NCBI GenBank assembly: GCA_028724545.1
Contig: JAQYCU010000068.1
Coordinates: forward strand, 20,857-84,856
Length of the DNA stretch: 64,000 nt
Source of the DNA: a bacterium
GTDB taxonomy: Bacteria; Bacillota; Clostridia; Lachnospirales; Lachnospiraceae
Reading direction: 5' to 3'
Every line of letters starts with the position of its first letter. Position 1 is the stretch's first letter. This document shows, in pieces, positions 8,626-18,567 of this stretch. Below the pieces are notes generated by a model. The model had not been told where the DNA came from. It saw only the letters and a list, made by a program, of their open reading frames with translations, and searched no databases. The position numbers and the translations under genes were made by a program.

Positions 8626-9810
8626 TTATTGTAACACAATTACAAACGCTTTCGTATATTCTTTTGTAGAATTTCTGTCTAAAATCAGCATTCCACCGTG
8701 CATTTTCACAATTTTGGAAGCAATACTGAGTCCTAACCCGCTTCCTCCCTTTGAATTTCTCGAAGCATCTCCCATCACGAAAGGCTCAAATAAGTGTGCT
8801 GCAATTCCGTCATCAATCTGCTCCCCCGTATCGCCAAACAAAATCTGCAGCCTTTCTTCCTCTTCCTCCCATCTCAGACGAATCAGAAGTTTCTGCCCAC
8901 TGCCGGCATGACGAAGTTCATTATTCAGCAGATTGGCAAGCACCCTGGAAAACTGAATCTGGTCAATTTCCCACATAATCTGCTGTTCCAGAATATCCAA
9001 TTCAACCTCGATTCCTCTCTGCTCAAAATCAGCATAAAAAAGCGCAATATTTTCACGCAGTACTTCTACAATGTCTTTTCGCTCCTTATGAAGACGGAAT
9101 CCTTCACTGTCTATTTTGACATACTCAAACAGCAGGGCGAGCAAATCATCCATTCTATGGGACTTGGTACAGATTGCATCCAGATATTGCTCTCTCTTCT
9201 TTTCATCCGTTATCATTCCGTCACGCAACGCCTGTGCATAGCCGGACACCGTTGTCATCGGCGTTTTCAAATCGTGCGCAATATCCGAAAGCATTAAGTT
9301 CCTCTTTCGCTCATACTCCTGATGCTGCTTTTGCTCCTCTGCTATCATCCGTTGCGTTTCCTTTTCCATCAGACGGCTGAACAAAAGTCCTCCGGCCAGA
9401 TATGGAAGTATGGCAAACAAAAATAAAAGCACGACAATAACAAAACATCCCAGACAATACGAGTCCAAAAAGTTATCCTGCAATTCATAAAATATAATGC
9501 CAAATTCTTTAGGAAAAATCATTTGAAAATGTGACATCAGAAACTGCAATACCGGTTCTACTGCCACATTTGGAAAAAGACTCAGAAAAAACTCTGCAAT
9601 CATCCAGAAAAATAGAATATAGATGCTGACCGTTCCCGAACCATTGTAAGCAAAATTTTCAAAAAAAGGACCACCGATGTACTCTCGTAAAACCGGGAAA
9701 ATCCAATATGTACACAGCATATTGATTCCAATTTCACAAACTACGATTCCCAACAGAACCCACAAGAACTTTTTGACAAGATACCGTTTCAATTCTTTTT
9801 TCTCTTTCAT
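8626..9810 (-). CDS. Sensor histidine kinase, VanS-like
   Basis: A 394-residue membrane kinase of a two-component system. Three hydrophobic segments are visible near residues 12-38, 58-80 and 118-145, followed by a short linker. The HisKA dimerisation box is SDIAHDLKTPMTTVSG, with the phosphorylated His in AHDLKTP. The HATPase domain has an N box (LANLLNNELRHA), a G1 box (GDTGEQI) and a G2 box (GGSGLGLSIA). The long second extracytoplasmic loop may carry the sensing function. The gene lies about 50 nt after the response regulator. The signal is not deducible; envelope genes nearby make an envelope stimulus plausible (inference). Confidence 0.9.
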   Translation of the reverse strand: MKEKKELKRYLVKKFLWVLLGIVVCEIGINMLCTYWIFPVLREYIGGPFFENFAYNGSGTVSIYILFFWMIAEFFLSLFPNVAVEPVLQFLMSHFQMIFPKEFGIIFYELQDNFLDSYCLGCFVIVVLLFLFAILPYLAGGLLFSRLMEKETQRMIAEEQKQHQEYERKRNLMLSDIAHDLKTPMTTVSGYAQALRDGMITDEKKREQYLDAICTKSHRMDDLLALLFEYVKIDSEGFRLHKERKDIVEVLRENIALFYADFEQRGIEVELDILEQQIMWEIDQIQFSRVLANLLNNELRHAGSGQKLLIRLRWEEEEERLQILFGDTGEQIDDGIAAHLFEPFVMGDASRNSKGGSGLGLSIASKIVKMHGGMLILDRNSTKEYTKAFVIVLQ

Positions 9811-9859
9811 CTTATCCCCATTTCGTTTTGTTTACTTCATTGCCAACAGGACAGCATCG

Positions 9860-10555
9860 TTATTTTGCTTCAAAACGGTATCCCAGTCCACGCACAGTTT
9901 TGATATACTGGTTGCCATCATCCGAAAGTTTTGCCCGTAACTTGCTGATGCAGACCATAATATTATTATCGGCAATAATATATTCTTCCTGCCAGCCATA
10001 TTCATAAATCTGCTGCTTCGTATATATTTTACCGGGATGGCTCATAAAAAGTTCCATCAGGCGATATTCCGTCGAGGAAAGTTCGATTTCTTCTCCGTTT
10101 TTTGTCAAAATACAACTGTCTAAATCCAGTGTTAAATCCTTGACCTGAAGCAGACGTTTCTGTCCACGCGAATCATTCGCCCCCAATGAATAAAAGCGAC
10201 GGATGTTGGAATTGATGCGCGCTACTGCCTCCAATGGATTAAACGGTTTTGCAATGTAATCATCAGCCCCCAAATCCAGTCCTAATATCTTATCATTGTC
10301 AGAGGTTCTTGCCGACAGCATCACAACCGGAAGATTGCTGGTTTTCCGGATTTCTTTTAAAACGTGAAAACCGTCCTTTTTCGGCATCATCACGTCCAGA
10401 ATCAACATTGCGATATCCTGTTCACGGCTCAATATCTGCAATGTTTCTTCGCCGTCTTCTGCCTCTAACACTTCGTAACCTTCTTTTTCCATATATAAAC
10501 GAAGCAAATCCCGTATTTCTGCTTCATCATCAGCAATCAGTATGCGATATTTCAT
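9860..10555 (-). CDS. OmpR/PhoB-family response regulator, VanR-like
   Basis: A 231-residue regulator. The receiver domain (1-120) has the acidic pair in LIADDEAE, the phospho-acceptor Asp in LILDVMMPKKDG near residue 54, and the switch residues in MLSAR and KPFNP. The winged-helix DNA-binding domain (about 130-228) ends in YIKTVRGLGYRFE, a family signature. It is transcribed ahead of its cognate kinase. The downstream targets are unknown. Confidence 0.93.
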   Translation of the reverse strand: MKYRILIADDEAEIRDLLRLYMEKEGYEVLEAEDGEETLQILSREQDIAMLILDVMMPKKDGFHVLKEIRKTSNLPVVMLSARTSDNDKILGLDLGADDYIAKPFNPLEAVARINSNIRRFYSLGANDSRGQKRLLQVKDLTLDLDSCILTKNGEEIELSSTEYRLMELFMSHPGKIYTKQQIYEYGWQEEYIIADNNIMVCISKLRAKLSDDGNQYIKTVRGLGYRFEAK

Positions 10556-10670
10556 TGTCCTCTCCCTTAACTAAAAACATCATCTTCTGCTCTGCTATCA
10601 TTAGCGAAATATATTTCTTTCTGCTCATCTGCCCCGTTATCAGCAACGAAACAGATTACTTTCTGCACCC

Positions 10671-11513
10671 CTATATCATCGTCATTCCTTCATAATATAT
10701 ATTATTCTGCACGCTGTCTTTGCCACTCAGCCTGCGATACAGTGCTGCCTGCACCAGATACCGGTACGGAATGACAAAAAAGATTCCCAGCATCCCCAGC
10801 GTCAATCCATTCAGAATCTCCCAGCCGACAAAGGACAAATCAAGTACAAACATCTTCCATTTGTTTTCCTGCACAATGGCTTTGCTGCGTGCAAATGCTT
10901 CCTTTGCATCCATATCCGTGTCCTCAGCCAGCAGATAAGGAATCATATGGTATTCATACATTTTTACGATTCCCGGCACAACCAGAAGGAGTGACCAGAG
11001 TATGGTATAAATATCTCTTAGCAGCATAACGCACACTACATTTTTGTAATTGTGCTCAAATGCGTAAAACAGTTCTTTTAACTTAGGGCGCATTTCAAAA
11101 CTCTGCGTAAACAAACGCGTGACACCCACGGACAACGGATTCAGTACCAGAATGCGAACCAGTGACACCAAAAACAACAGCAATATGCCAATAGCAACAA
11201 TCACAATTACTTTTGTCAGCAAAAAAGCTGCTTTTTCAATGTGGTAACTCTTTATATGCAATTTATCCATATTGAGAAGTTTCTTTTGTTTCTCGCTGTT
11301 ATGTATCACGGTAATATTGCCGGACGGCCGGGCAGACAGCTGCATCACTTCCTCTGACAAAGGTTCTGCCAGACTGGACACGAGCCTGCCATCGCCAAAA
11401 AAGCAAGATAACAGCAAAGCAATCAGAACCATCCTCCAATAATGCAATTTGAGAATTTTCTTGCTTTTTTCTTTTAATTCTTTTCTGCTCCACGCTATCC
11501 GGTTCATACCCAA
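10671..11513 (-). CDS. DUF975 family membrane protein
   Basis: A 280-residue protein of the DUF975 family, typical of Firmicutes. It starts with a charged segment (SRKELKEKSKKILKLHYWRM) and then has roughly four to five hydrophobic segments, including VIVIVAIGILLLFLVSLVRIL and WSLLLVVPGIVKMYEY. The core YEYHMIPYLLAEDTDMDAKEAFARSKAI is the family hallmark. The function is unestablished; members have been suggested to relate to membrane or envelope homeostasis. It lies upstream of the two-component genes on the same strand, with a gap of about 115 nt that holds two imperfect ~44-bp direct repeats (10595-10680) and no gene. Confidence 0.85.
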   Translation of the reverse strand: MGMNRIAWSRKELKEKSKKILKLHYWRMVLIALLLSCFFGDGRLVSSLAEPLSEEVMQLSARPSGNITVIHNSEKQKKLLNMDKLHIKSYHIEKAAFLLTKVIVIVAIGILLLFLVSLVRILVLNPLSVGVTRLFTQSFEMRPKLKELFYAFEHNYKNVVCVMLLRDIYTILWSLLLVVPGIVKMYEYHMIPYLLAEDTDMDAKEAFARSKAIVQENKWKMFVLDLSFVGWEILNGLTLGMLGIFFVIPYRYLVQAALYRRLSGKDSVQNNIYYEGMTMI

Positions 11514-11622
11514 AACTCCTATCTATCGTTTATTTGCAATCATATCCTGCTGTCTTTTTTCTTTTCTAATGATAGCATAGGACTCTTTTCTTAACACTGA
11601 TAAAACCTTAACATTACCTTAT

Positions 11623-12807
11623 TTAACGGTAACGGCGGCTGTATACGGCACCTTTTAATTCCGATTTATATACTTTTCTTCCCCAATGGATGATACAGGT
11701 ATTTCCTGCATTACATTCCCCGACAACAACATAGTTGCTGTGCTTTTCGGTAATAATTACGGAATGGCCACTGTAACGGATAACATCTCCCATACGGCAC
11801 TTTGAGAAAGAACGGAAATTTTTTATCTTCGCCGTTTTGCCATAAATCAAATCGCTCATCTTCCACGCGAAACCGTAACACTGATATCCCAGAACACCAT
11901 TCGGACAGTTGTAATGATTACAGGTTGTCAGTCCATTTCCTCTGCTGTGGTCGCAAGGCCGACTGGTAATTGTGGAACTGTTGTATTTTCTTTTTCCAAC
12001 GTGATTCCAGTATTTTCCAGTCGGATATTGTTTCTGCAATTTTTTAAATTTATTTGCCACCTTCTGCGTGCTCATAGAATAAACAGCAGTGCTGTCACCA
12101 AAAGAGCCATAGACATAATGACTGCCATATTTTACATAAGCGCGCACTTTAAATTTGGTAGTTTTTGTTTTGGAAATCTTAGACGCCGTCCATTTCAGTG
12201 TGCTTCCACTTTTGACAGTTTTTACTTTTTTATAAGAACCACTGCCTACTTTACGGTAAATCTGGTAACCGGAAACGCCACTTGCTTTCTTCCATTTTAC
12301 GGTTGCTTTCGTACCCTTTCTGCTAATAGACGTAATCTTTGGCTTGCTAATGGAGGCCTTGAAATCCGTAGAAACACCTCCGGCTTCTGTTATCGTTCCA
12401 TTTGTATCAAAGTACGCAACAATACGATAGGAAAAAGAAATGCCACGCCGAAAACCGGTATCCTTAAAACTGTGTGTGCTATTCATTACATTTGTTACGG
12501 TACCAATTTTCTGATAATCCGTATCATAAGGGCTTTTACGGTAAACATAAAAGCCGTCGTTATTTCCTGAACTGTACCACGAAAATGTAATCGAAGTCGA
12601 AGTATAACTTGCGATATATGCGTTGGAAATGGAGTAATATTGCGTCCGGGTATCCGGTTCCACATCCGGTTCTTCCGGATAATCATAATACCCAAGCTGT
12701 TTCAATGCTGCTGCCGAACTGACCGTTCCCAGTCCTGTGACAGGACTGACTGTTGCCATAACAAAAGCAAGCAGGCAAATCAGAATTTTTTTCATATTCT
12801 TCTTCAT
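11623..12807 (-). CDS. Secreted fibronectin-III-like protein with C-terminal cysteine-peptidase/amidase-like domain
   Basis: A 394-residue exported protein with a signal peptide (1-33). Two beta domains of fibronectin-III type follow at about 60-250, with the SGVSGYQIYRKVGSGSYKKV pattern. The C-terminal 120 residues look like an NlpC/P60 or CHAP-type fold. A candidate catalytic Cys is in GYQCYGFAWKMSD and a candidate His in GHSVIITE, with GDVIRYSG between. Such domains usually cleave peptidoglycan peptides. Extra cysteines (TTCNHYNCPNG) lie just before the candidate nucleophile. The gene starts 19 nt after argC, in an unusual mixed operon. The hydrolase assignment is inferred from motif order. 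Confidence 0.7.
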   Translation of the reverse strand: MKKNMKKILICLLAFVMATVSPVTGLGTVSSAAALKQLGYYDYPEEPDVEPDTRTQYYSISNAYIASYTSTSITFSWYSSGNNDGFYVYRKSPYDTDYQKIGTVTNVMNSTHSFKDTGFRRGISFSYRIVAYFDTNGTITEAGGVSTDFKASISKPKITSISRKGTKATVKWKKASGVSGYQIYRKVGSGSYKKVKTVKSGSTLKWTASKISKTKTTKFKVRAYVKYGSHYVYGSFGDSTAVYSMSTQKVANKFKKLQKQYPTGKYWNHVGKRKYNSSTITSRPCDHSRGNGLTTCNHYNCPNGVLGYQCYGFAWKMSDLIYGKTAKIKNFRSFSKCRMGDVIRYSGHSVIITEKHSNYVVVGECNAGNTCIIHWGRKVYKSELKGAVYSRRYR

Positions 12808-12826
12808 ATCACTTCCAGCCTTTCTT

Positions 12827-13774
12827 TTATAAATTTAGCCCTTTGTCCTCCTGACAGCCCAGAACCAGATTCATACATTCAATCGCTGCTCCGGAAGCAC
12901 CTTTGCCTAAATTGTCAAACTGTGACGAAACTACAATTCGTTCTTCGTTTCCCGTAACATAAATTTTTAATCCGTCCCAACCGGACAAACCATTTCCCGG
13001 CAGGAATCCACTTTGTATTACTTCATCTTCTGTCCCAGCAACCTGAATAAACTTCTGGTCTGCATAATATTTGGCAAAATACTGCTGCAGTGTTTCCGGT
13101 GTCTGTCTGCCTTGCAGCATATCAGTATAAAGAGGAACTGACACTACCATGCCACTATAATAATCGTCAATGATTGGTGAGAAAAGAGGTGCTCTTTTCA
13201 GACCTGTGATTTTCTGCATCTCCTTTAAGTGTTTATGCTGCTGGCTGAGCGCATATTCGCGTGCCGAAGAAAAAGTTTCCGGGCGGTCTGCTGCCTGATA
13301 ATTGGCAATCGTCTTTTTTCCACCACCACTATATCCTGTCAGTGAAAAACTGCTGACCGGGTACTCTTTCGGTAAAATATTTCCGGCAACCAGTGGGTAC
13401 ACCAGCGAAATAAATCCCGTTGCGTGGCATCCCGGAACAGCAATTCTCTTACCATGCATAATCTTCTCCCTGTGTTCACGGGAAAGCTCCGGAAATCCAT
13501 ACGCCCATCCTGCCTCGGTACGGTGCGCCGTGGAAGTATCGATAATGCATACCTTATCATTTTCCACCAGCGAAACAGACTCTCTTGCTGCTGCATCCGG
13601 CAGGCACAAAAATGTAATGTCTGAAGCGTTAATCATTTTGGCACGCTCCTGTGGGTCCTTGCGCTTTTCGGGGTCAATTTTTAAAATCTCCACATCATCC
13701 CTTGTCTGAAAGCGTTCATCGATACGAAGTCCTGTTGTTCCTTCGCTGCCATCTATAAATACTTTTGTTTTCAT
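12827..13774 (-). CDS. argC: N-acetyl-gamma-glutamyl-phosphate reductase, short type 2 form
   Basis: Reduces N-acetyl-glutamyl phosphate to the semialdehyde in arginine synthesis. The 315-residue length and the opening VFIDGSEGTTGLRI mark the shorter type 2 ArgC. The catalytic Cys is in AVPGCHATGF, and KIYVTGNEERIVVSSQFDNLGKGA is the C-terminal family signature. No other arg gene is in the window. The ATG overlaps the TAA of the upstream LRR gene by one base (TAATG), and a secreted-protein gene follows. A metabolic gene between two envelope genes is unusual. Confidence 0.92.
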   Translation of the reverse strand: MKTKVFIDGSEGTTGLRIDERFQTRDDVEILKIDPEKRKDPQERAKMINASDITFLCLPDAAARESVSLVENDKVCIIDTSTAHRTEAGWAYGFPELSREHREKIMHGKRIAVPGCHATGFISLVYPLVAGNILPKEYPVSSFSLTGYSGGGKKTIANYQAADRPETFSSAREYALSQQHKHLKEMQKITGLKRAPLFSPIIDDYYSGMVVSVPLYTDMLQGRQTPETLQQYFAKYYADQKFIQVAGTEDEVIQSGFLPGNGLSGWDGLKIYVTGNEERIVVSSQFDNLGKGASGAAIECMNLVLGCQEDKGLNL

Positions 13775-14682
13775 TATCTTCTCCTCCTTGCTACTACAAT
13801 AATGCAGCCTATGATAGCTATAATAGATACAACAACGGTAACGGCTGCTGCCGGTTTGTTCGGCTCTTTTTGGGCTGCCACATTCTGTTTACCGGCATTT
13901 TTTTCGTCCATTTTCTGTTTGTCAGAAGATGCTTTTTCCGGTGACGGTGTTTCTTCTATAACAGGCTCCGGACTTGGCGTAACGGTTTCTTCCGGTTCAG
14001 ACGTTTCCTCCGGCTCTGCTGTTTCCTCCGGTTCGGATGGAAGTACTGTATAATCCAGTTCATTGTCGATGGCATAGGTTTCTGCATCCGAATCCTGATA
14101 GCATTTTATCTCGAAATCTTCTATCTTTTCTCCATCATCATAACCCAGCGATTCCTCCTGCAATTTTGTATTCTGTGGGACAGTTACTTTTATCAGGCTG
14201 GTACAGCCGTCAAATACCGTTTTCTTTACTTTTTTTAACTTTTTCGGCAATGCAATACTTTTTAATGACGTGCATTCTTTAAATGCTTCTTTTTCAATAG
14301 TCTTTACACTGTCCGGCAGCACGATTTTTTTCAGTTCTGCACATCCGGCAAAAGTCCGTTCTCCAATAACCAGAACTCCCTTCGGAACAACTACTTTAAC
14401 GCAGTCGCTCTCAGCAAATGCTTCGGAACCAAGAATCGTTACTTTTTTATCTTCGATTTTTTTGGCAATGCGCACCTTTGTGTCATTTCCTATATATTCT
14501 GTAATTTTAATGGTATCATTATCGCGAACAACATATTTATAGTCACCCTCTGTTCTTTCTTCACTCTCGGCACGGGCAACTGACACGGCATCCGGGCTAA
14601 TCCTGTCTGTCATCTCCTTTGGCAAAAACAGACTTCCTGCTATGACTGCTGCTGCAACTGCACCTAATATCAATTTTCTCAC
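13774..14682 (-). CDS. BspA-type leucine-rich-repeat surface protein with C-terminal membrane anchor
   Basis: A protein of about 302 residues starting at GTG 14682, which has an AAAGGGGG site 7 nt upstream; a longer in-frame ATG at 14724 lacks such a site. A signal peptide (RKLILGAVAAAVIAGSLFLP) leads into four or five BspA-type LRR_5 units at about 75-170 (SEAFAESDCVKVVVPKGV, ERTFAGCAELKKIVLPDSV). A Pro/Glu/Thr-rich spacer of repeated EPEETSEPEET units follows. The end is a hydrophobic helix (VTVVVSIIAIIGCIIVVARRRR), typical of a surface anchor without LPXTG. It overlaps argC by one base. Confidence 0.8.
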   Translation of the reverse strand: MRKLILGAVAAAVIAGSLFLPKEMTDRISPDAVSVARAESEERTEGDYKYVVRDNDTIKITEYIGNDTKVRIAKKIEDKKVTILGSEAFAESDCVKVVVPKGVLVIGERTFAGCAELKKIVLPDSVKTIEKEAFKECTSLKSIALPKKLKKVKKTVFDGCTSLIKVTVPQNTKLQEESLGYDDGEKIEDFEIKCYQDSDAETYAIDNELDYTVLPSEPEETAEPEETSEPEETVTPSPEPVIEETPSPEKASSDKQKMDEKNAGKQNVAAQKEPNKPAAAVTVVVSIIAIIGCIIVVARRRR

Positions 14683-14851
14683 AACATTTCCCCCTTTTGT
14701 TTTATTCATCTTATCATACACCAAAATTGTGTCATTGTCATTTCATATTTTTGTTTTTGGGAGGGAAAAAGTTCCCTCAGAAAATTTCTTTACGGAATCC
14801 CAAAAGTTTGCTAAAATATTGTTCTTATAAGAAGAAAGGACGGAAATCATT

Positions 14852-15502
14852 ATGCGACTTCGGAATATCAGAGGGGCACAGGAAAAAATCCTGGAAAACC
14901 CATATACAATACAGACAGACGGCTTAAATGGAGATGACTACAAGGGCCTCTGGCAGGATAAAATATTTGGCAATCATAACCCTGTCCACATCGAGATTGG
15001 CATGGGCAAGGGCCAGTTCATTACACAGCTTGCACTGGAGCATCCCGGCATTAATTATATCGGAATCGAAAAATATTCCAGCGTTCTTGTACGTGCACTG
15101 GAAAAAAGGGAAACGCTGGAAACCGACAATCTTATTTTTATGCGAATGGATGCAGAGGATTTGACTTCGTATTTTGCACCGGGCGAAGTAGACAGGATTT
15201 ATCTGAACTTTTCTGACCCGTGGCCAAAGGACCGTCACGCCAAAAGACGCCTTACCTCCACGAATTTTTTGGAGCGTTATGACAAAGTGCTGTCGCCGGA
15301 TGGCTATATCCAGTTCAAAACGGACAACCGGCCATTATTTGATTTTTCATTGGAACAGTTGGACGAAGCCGGCTGGATAAAAGACGAGGTGAATTTTGAC
15401 CTGCACAAAGATGGACCGGCACCAAATAATATTATGACAGAGTATGAAATGAAATTTTACCAAATGGGCAATCCAATCTGCCGTCTGGTTGCCCATAGGT
15501 AA
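14852..15502 (+). CDS. trmB: tRNA (guanine-N7-)-methyltransferase
   Basis: Methylates G46 of tRNA using S-adenosylmethionine. The 216-residue protein has the SAM-binding IEIGMGKGQF, the family motifs GIEKYSSV and NFSDPWPKDRHAKRRL, and the C-terminal TEYEMKF. The length is normal. It stands alone on the plus strand, divergent from the LRR-argC operon. A GAAAGGACGG site precedes the ATG. A hairpin (GGAGGGAAAAAGTTCCCTC) in the upstream gap could be part of its 5' region. Confidence 0.95.
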   Translation: MRLRNIRGAQEKILENPYTIQTDGLNGDDYKGLWQDKIFGNHNPVHIEIGMGKGQFITQLALEHPGINYIGIEKYSSVLVRALEKRETLETDNLIFMRMDAEDLTSYFAPGEVDRIYLNFSDPWPKDRHAKRRLTSTNFLERYDKVLSPDGYIQFKTDNRPLFDFSLEQLDEAGWIKDEVNFDLHKDGPAPNNIMTEYEMKFYQMGNPICRLVAHR

Positions 15503-15580
15503 TATATTGCTGTTTTAGTCGGGTTACATTCTCCTTTATTTTGCCATTTTATCTGGTTTTGCTATTTGATTCGCAGATTC

Positions 15581-16873
15581 CTATTTTTCAAATTCATCAA
15601 GTGCCTTGATTTTTTTGCCACGCAGACGGCTGCTAATCAATTTGTTGACCAGAAATGCGATAACTGCTACGACAGGAACGCCAATGAACATCCCCAGCAC
15701 GCCAAAGTACGCACCACCAACGGTAATGGCAAAGATAACCCAGATAGGGCTGAGGCCGGTGGATTGTCCGAGGAGTCGTGGCCCCAGTATCCATCCGTCA
15801 AACTGCTGGATAATTAATATCATAATAGCGAAAACCAGTGCTGCCTCCCAGTCAATACACAGATAAATCAGCACTCCGGGAATAGCACCGATAAATGGGC
15901 CGAAGTAAGGAATCATATTTGTGATGCCCACGATTACACTCAGCAAAACAGCATATGGCAGATTTAATATACTCATAGCAGCAAAACAAATACAGCCTAT
16001 AATAAAGGAGTCAATCGCTTTGCTAATCAGGAAGGAACTAAAAATGTCATTGCATTCATGGAAAGTCGTGCAGATGACATCGCCTTTCTGTTCCGGGAAA
16101 AATGCGTACACAACACGTTTTGCCTGAAAACGGAACGATTCCTTGCTGTAAATCATATACATTGAAATTACGATTCCAAGCACGATATTGAGTGCCAGTT
16201 TCACAATCGACATTGATACCGAATATACCATAGGAAGAAGATTGCTGACTAAGTTGGTGCCATATTCGACCAGATTTGGAACCATATTTGCCAGTTGCTT
16301 ATTCACTGCATTCATATTAAATTCCGGATATTTTTTCTCCAAAATGAGCAGTTCTTCCATAAAATACCGGTACATAGCAGGCACTTTGTTGGTGAGTTCC
16401 TGAATACTTTCTGCAATTTGTGGAATGACAAATACAAAAGAAATCAAAATAAATCCCAAAACAATCGCATACGACAGTATCATGGCAATAACAAATGTCA
16501 CTTTCTTTGCCTTGCCTTTTGCAATTGTTTTCTGAAGCAAACCGTCTATTTTCCCGACAAGTGGGGACAAAAAATAGGCTATCAGAACGCCTAGTAAAAA
16601 CGGCTCCAGTGTTTTCAGCATATTTTTGATAAATGTTGTAGTTGCTGTCCAGTGTGACATCAACATAAAAACAAGAATTGCTGTCACTATGACAAAAAGT
16701 GCATATTTGCAGACAGACAAATATTTCTTATTAATCCGAATCCATCGGATTGGTTTCGCTTCCGAATTGTTTTTTTGTCCGGCAGCAAATGCGCTGTTTT
16801 TTTGTTCAGCAGTTAATTTTTCGTTTTGTCTGGCAGCTGGCTTTTTCGCCTGCTCAGATGGTTTTGATGCCAA
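15581..16873 (-). CDS. AI-2E family transporter (PerM/YtvI-like permease)
   Basis: A 430-residue integral membrane protein of the AI-2E exporter superfamily. After a charged, Lys/Ala-rich cytoplasmic N-terminus of about 50 residues there are around eight hydrophobic segments. The family block GITNMIPYFGPFIGAIPG and the final GVLGMFIGVPVVAVIAF are clear. Family members have been linked to export of signalling molecules or to sodium-dependent transport, and the real substrate cannot be read from sequence. No partner genes are adjacent. Confidence 0.88.
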   Translation of the reverse strand: MASKPSEQAKKPAARQNEKLTAEQKNSAFAAGQKNNSEAKPIRWIRINKKYLSVCKYALFVIVTAILVFMLMSHWTATTTFIKNMLKTLEPFLLGVLIAYFLSPLVGKIDGLLQKTIAKGKAKKVTFVIAMILSYAIVLGFILISFVFVIPQIAESIQELTNKVPAMYRYFMEELLILEKKYPEFNMNAVNKQLANMVPNLVEYGTNLVSNLLPMVYSVSMSIVKLALNIVLGIVISMYMIYSKESFRFQAKRVVYAFFPEQKGDVICTTFHECNDIFSSFLISKAIDSFIIGCICFAAMSILNLPYAVLLSVIVGITNMIPYFGPFIGAIPGVLIYLCIDWEAALVFAIMILIIQQFDGWILGPRLLGQSTGLSPIWVIFAITVGGAYFGVLGMFIGVPVVAVIAFLVNKLISSRLRGKKIKALDEFEK

Positions 16874-16894
16874 AAGAATCCCCTCCTTATTTTT

Positions 16895-17059
16895 CTAATT
16901 TGGATATGCATAACACTCTGTACTATTTTTAGCAATGTATTGTATTTTTGAACGAAACACCGATTTTCCAATTCCTTTCAAGAGATTTGGCATTTCTTTT
17001 TCATACTGTAGTCCTAATTCTTTGATTTTAACTGATGATACACTGTATAATTCTGACAT
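16895..17059 (-). CDS. Small ORF, 54 residues, function unknown
   Basis: A short reading frame starting MSELYSVSSVKIKELG and ending ECYAYPN, with an AGGGGA site about 6 nt before the ATG. It is downstream of the decayed Schlafen-like gene on the same strand, separated by about 33 nt. The protein looks soluble, with a helical middle (YEKEMPNLLKGIGKSVFRSK). I do not recognise a family. The ribosome binding site and the position favour a real gene, but it could be a remnant of the same accessory insert. Confidence 0.4.
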   Translation of the reverse strand: MSELYSVSSVKIKELGLQYEKEMPNLLKGIGKSVFRSKIQYIAKNSTECYAYPN

Positions 17060-17092
17060 AATATTCCCCTTCGCTATCCCATTATTTGATAC

Positions 17093-18522
17093 TTACATTA
17101 CCTTCCATGAACCTTTTCTATTTGTCCCAACCCTCTTAATCTTGTCATTGTCTTTTAATTTTTTTACATAATACTTTACCTGATTATCCGTAATCTCCAA
17201 TTTTTTCATAATTTCCTTTGTAGTAACATCAGGTTGAACCTTTAATAATTCAATAAGCCTATTTTCTAAATCATTAAAATCAGACGCATTCTCTTGCTGC
17301 ATCTCGTTTTGGTTTGATTGGTTGGTTTGATTGGTTGGTTTGGTTTGATTGGTTGGTTTTCTAAACATCGTAACTAAAAATCCATCACCCAACTCTTCAA
17401 ATAAAGGCTCCTGCAAACCATATTCTTTGCATCTGCTAATAATTCGTGGAATTCCAGTCCCCCATGCCTCAACAATCTTCATATAATGAAAAGCTTCTGC
17501 AATAGTTTCATTTCTACAAGTAGATTTTCCATGTTTTGCTGTTATGATATCAAGACCACCATACAACATTCCCGGTGAAAGCACCTCGATTCTATCATCA
17601 AAAATACATACCTGAATGCAGGATCTATCCAAATAACTTCTATGCAAAACAGCATTAGCAATCATCTCTCTAATAGCTGTAATTGGAAGTTCATAAACAT
17701 CTGACCTGTATAATCCTTCAATATTTGCCCCCATATTTATGTGTCTCAAAACAAATTGATACGCTTCATCCACCTGTTCTTGTATTGGACCAGTAAATTC
17801 CTTTTGATCTATAAATATATCTCTTGAAATCCCCTTAAAAAGGGCACATTGAATTTTTGCTGACTTATTATGATTTTCAGTCAGCAAATCAAAAGCATGT
17901 GTTGGATATCTGTCTCTTCCAACTTTGCATAATACTCCAAAATCCTCTAACTTCTCAAGCGTCATATCTTTTATAGCAGTTTTCTCTTCCTCTGTTTTGC
18001 ATGCATTTATTGCTGTCTGTTTCATATTAGCGCACAAATCTAATGACTTCTTCTGATCATATTCTCTTCCAATATCCTGCAAAGAATCATAAGATATCCC
18101 CTGACCTTCCAGTTCTAATTCCTGTAATTTTCTTGCATCTGCTGGTCTGCTTGTACCATTGATTCTAATATAGGCAGTTGTTTCTTTTCCTTTATTTGCA
18201 AGATAATATGGTCTAAACTTACCCGGCACAATATCAATTTCTAAGACGGTTTTTTCTTCTAGCGTCTTAATTGTAATATCTGGTTCAATCTGTGGAGTAC
18301 ATGCATCTGATATCATAGTTGAAATAGCGTCTGATAATTTGAATGGGCTCTGCTCTCCAATACCATATACAATACCAGTTTCATCTTCAATTCCCAATAT
18401 CACCTTACCACCAGTACTATAGAAAATGCAATTATATCCTTAAGAAATTTCTCATGTTTATTGGGAATTTCTCTCTTAAATTCAATATTTTTACCTTCTC
18501 CAAAATATTCTTTACTAACCAC
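17093..18522 (-). pseudogene. AlbA_2/Schlafen-type ATP-binding regulator, frameshifted near its N-terminus
   Basis: The open part (GTG at about 18403 to 17093, 436 residues) has the late AlbA_2 segment (VILGIEDETG). The HATPase_c_4-type region follows with REMIANAVLHRSYL and RIEVLSPGMLYGG, then WGTGIPRI, and a C-terminal winged helix after a Gln/Asn/Thr-rich linker of repeated TNQTKP units. The true N-terminus lies upstream in another frame: GTG at 18522 behind a perfect GGAGGTG site, reading VSKEYFGEGKNIEFKRE. One missing base near 18415-18422 in a TTCTATAGTACT stretch breaks the frame where FSNSTGG would be expected. Intact relatives act as DNA-binding regulators. A programmed frameshift or sequencing error cannot be excluded. 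Confidence 0.7.
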
Positions 18523-18567
18523 GGTTTCACCTCCAATTTCATTATTGCCGATATCAATTACAATGAT

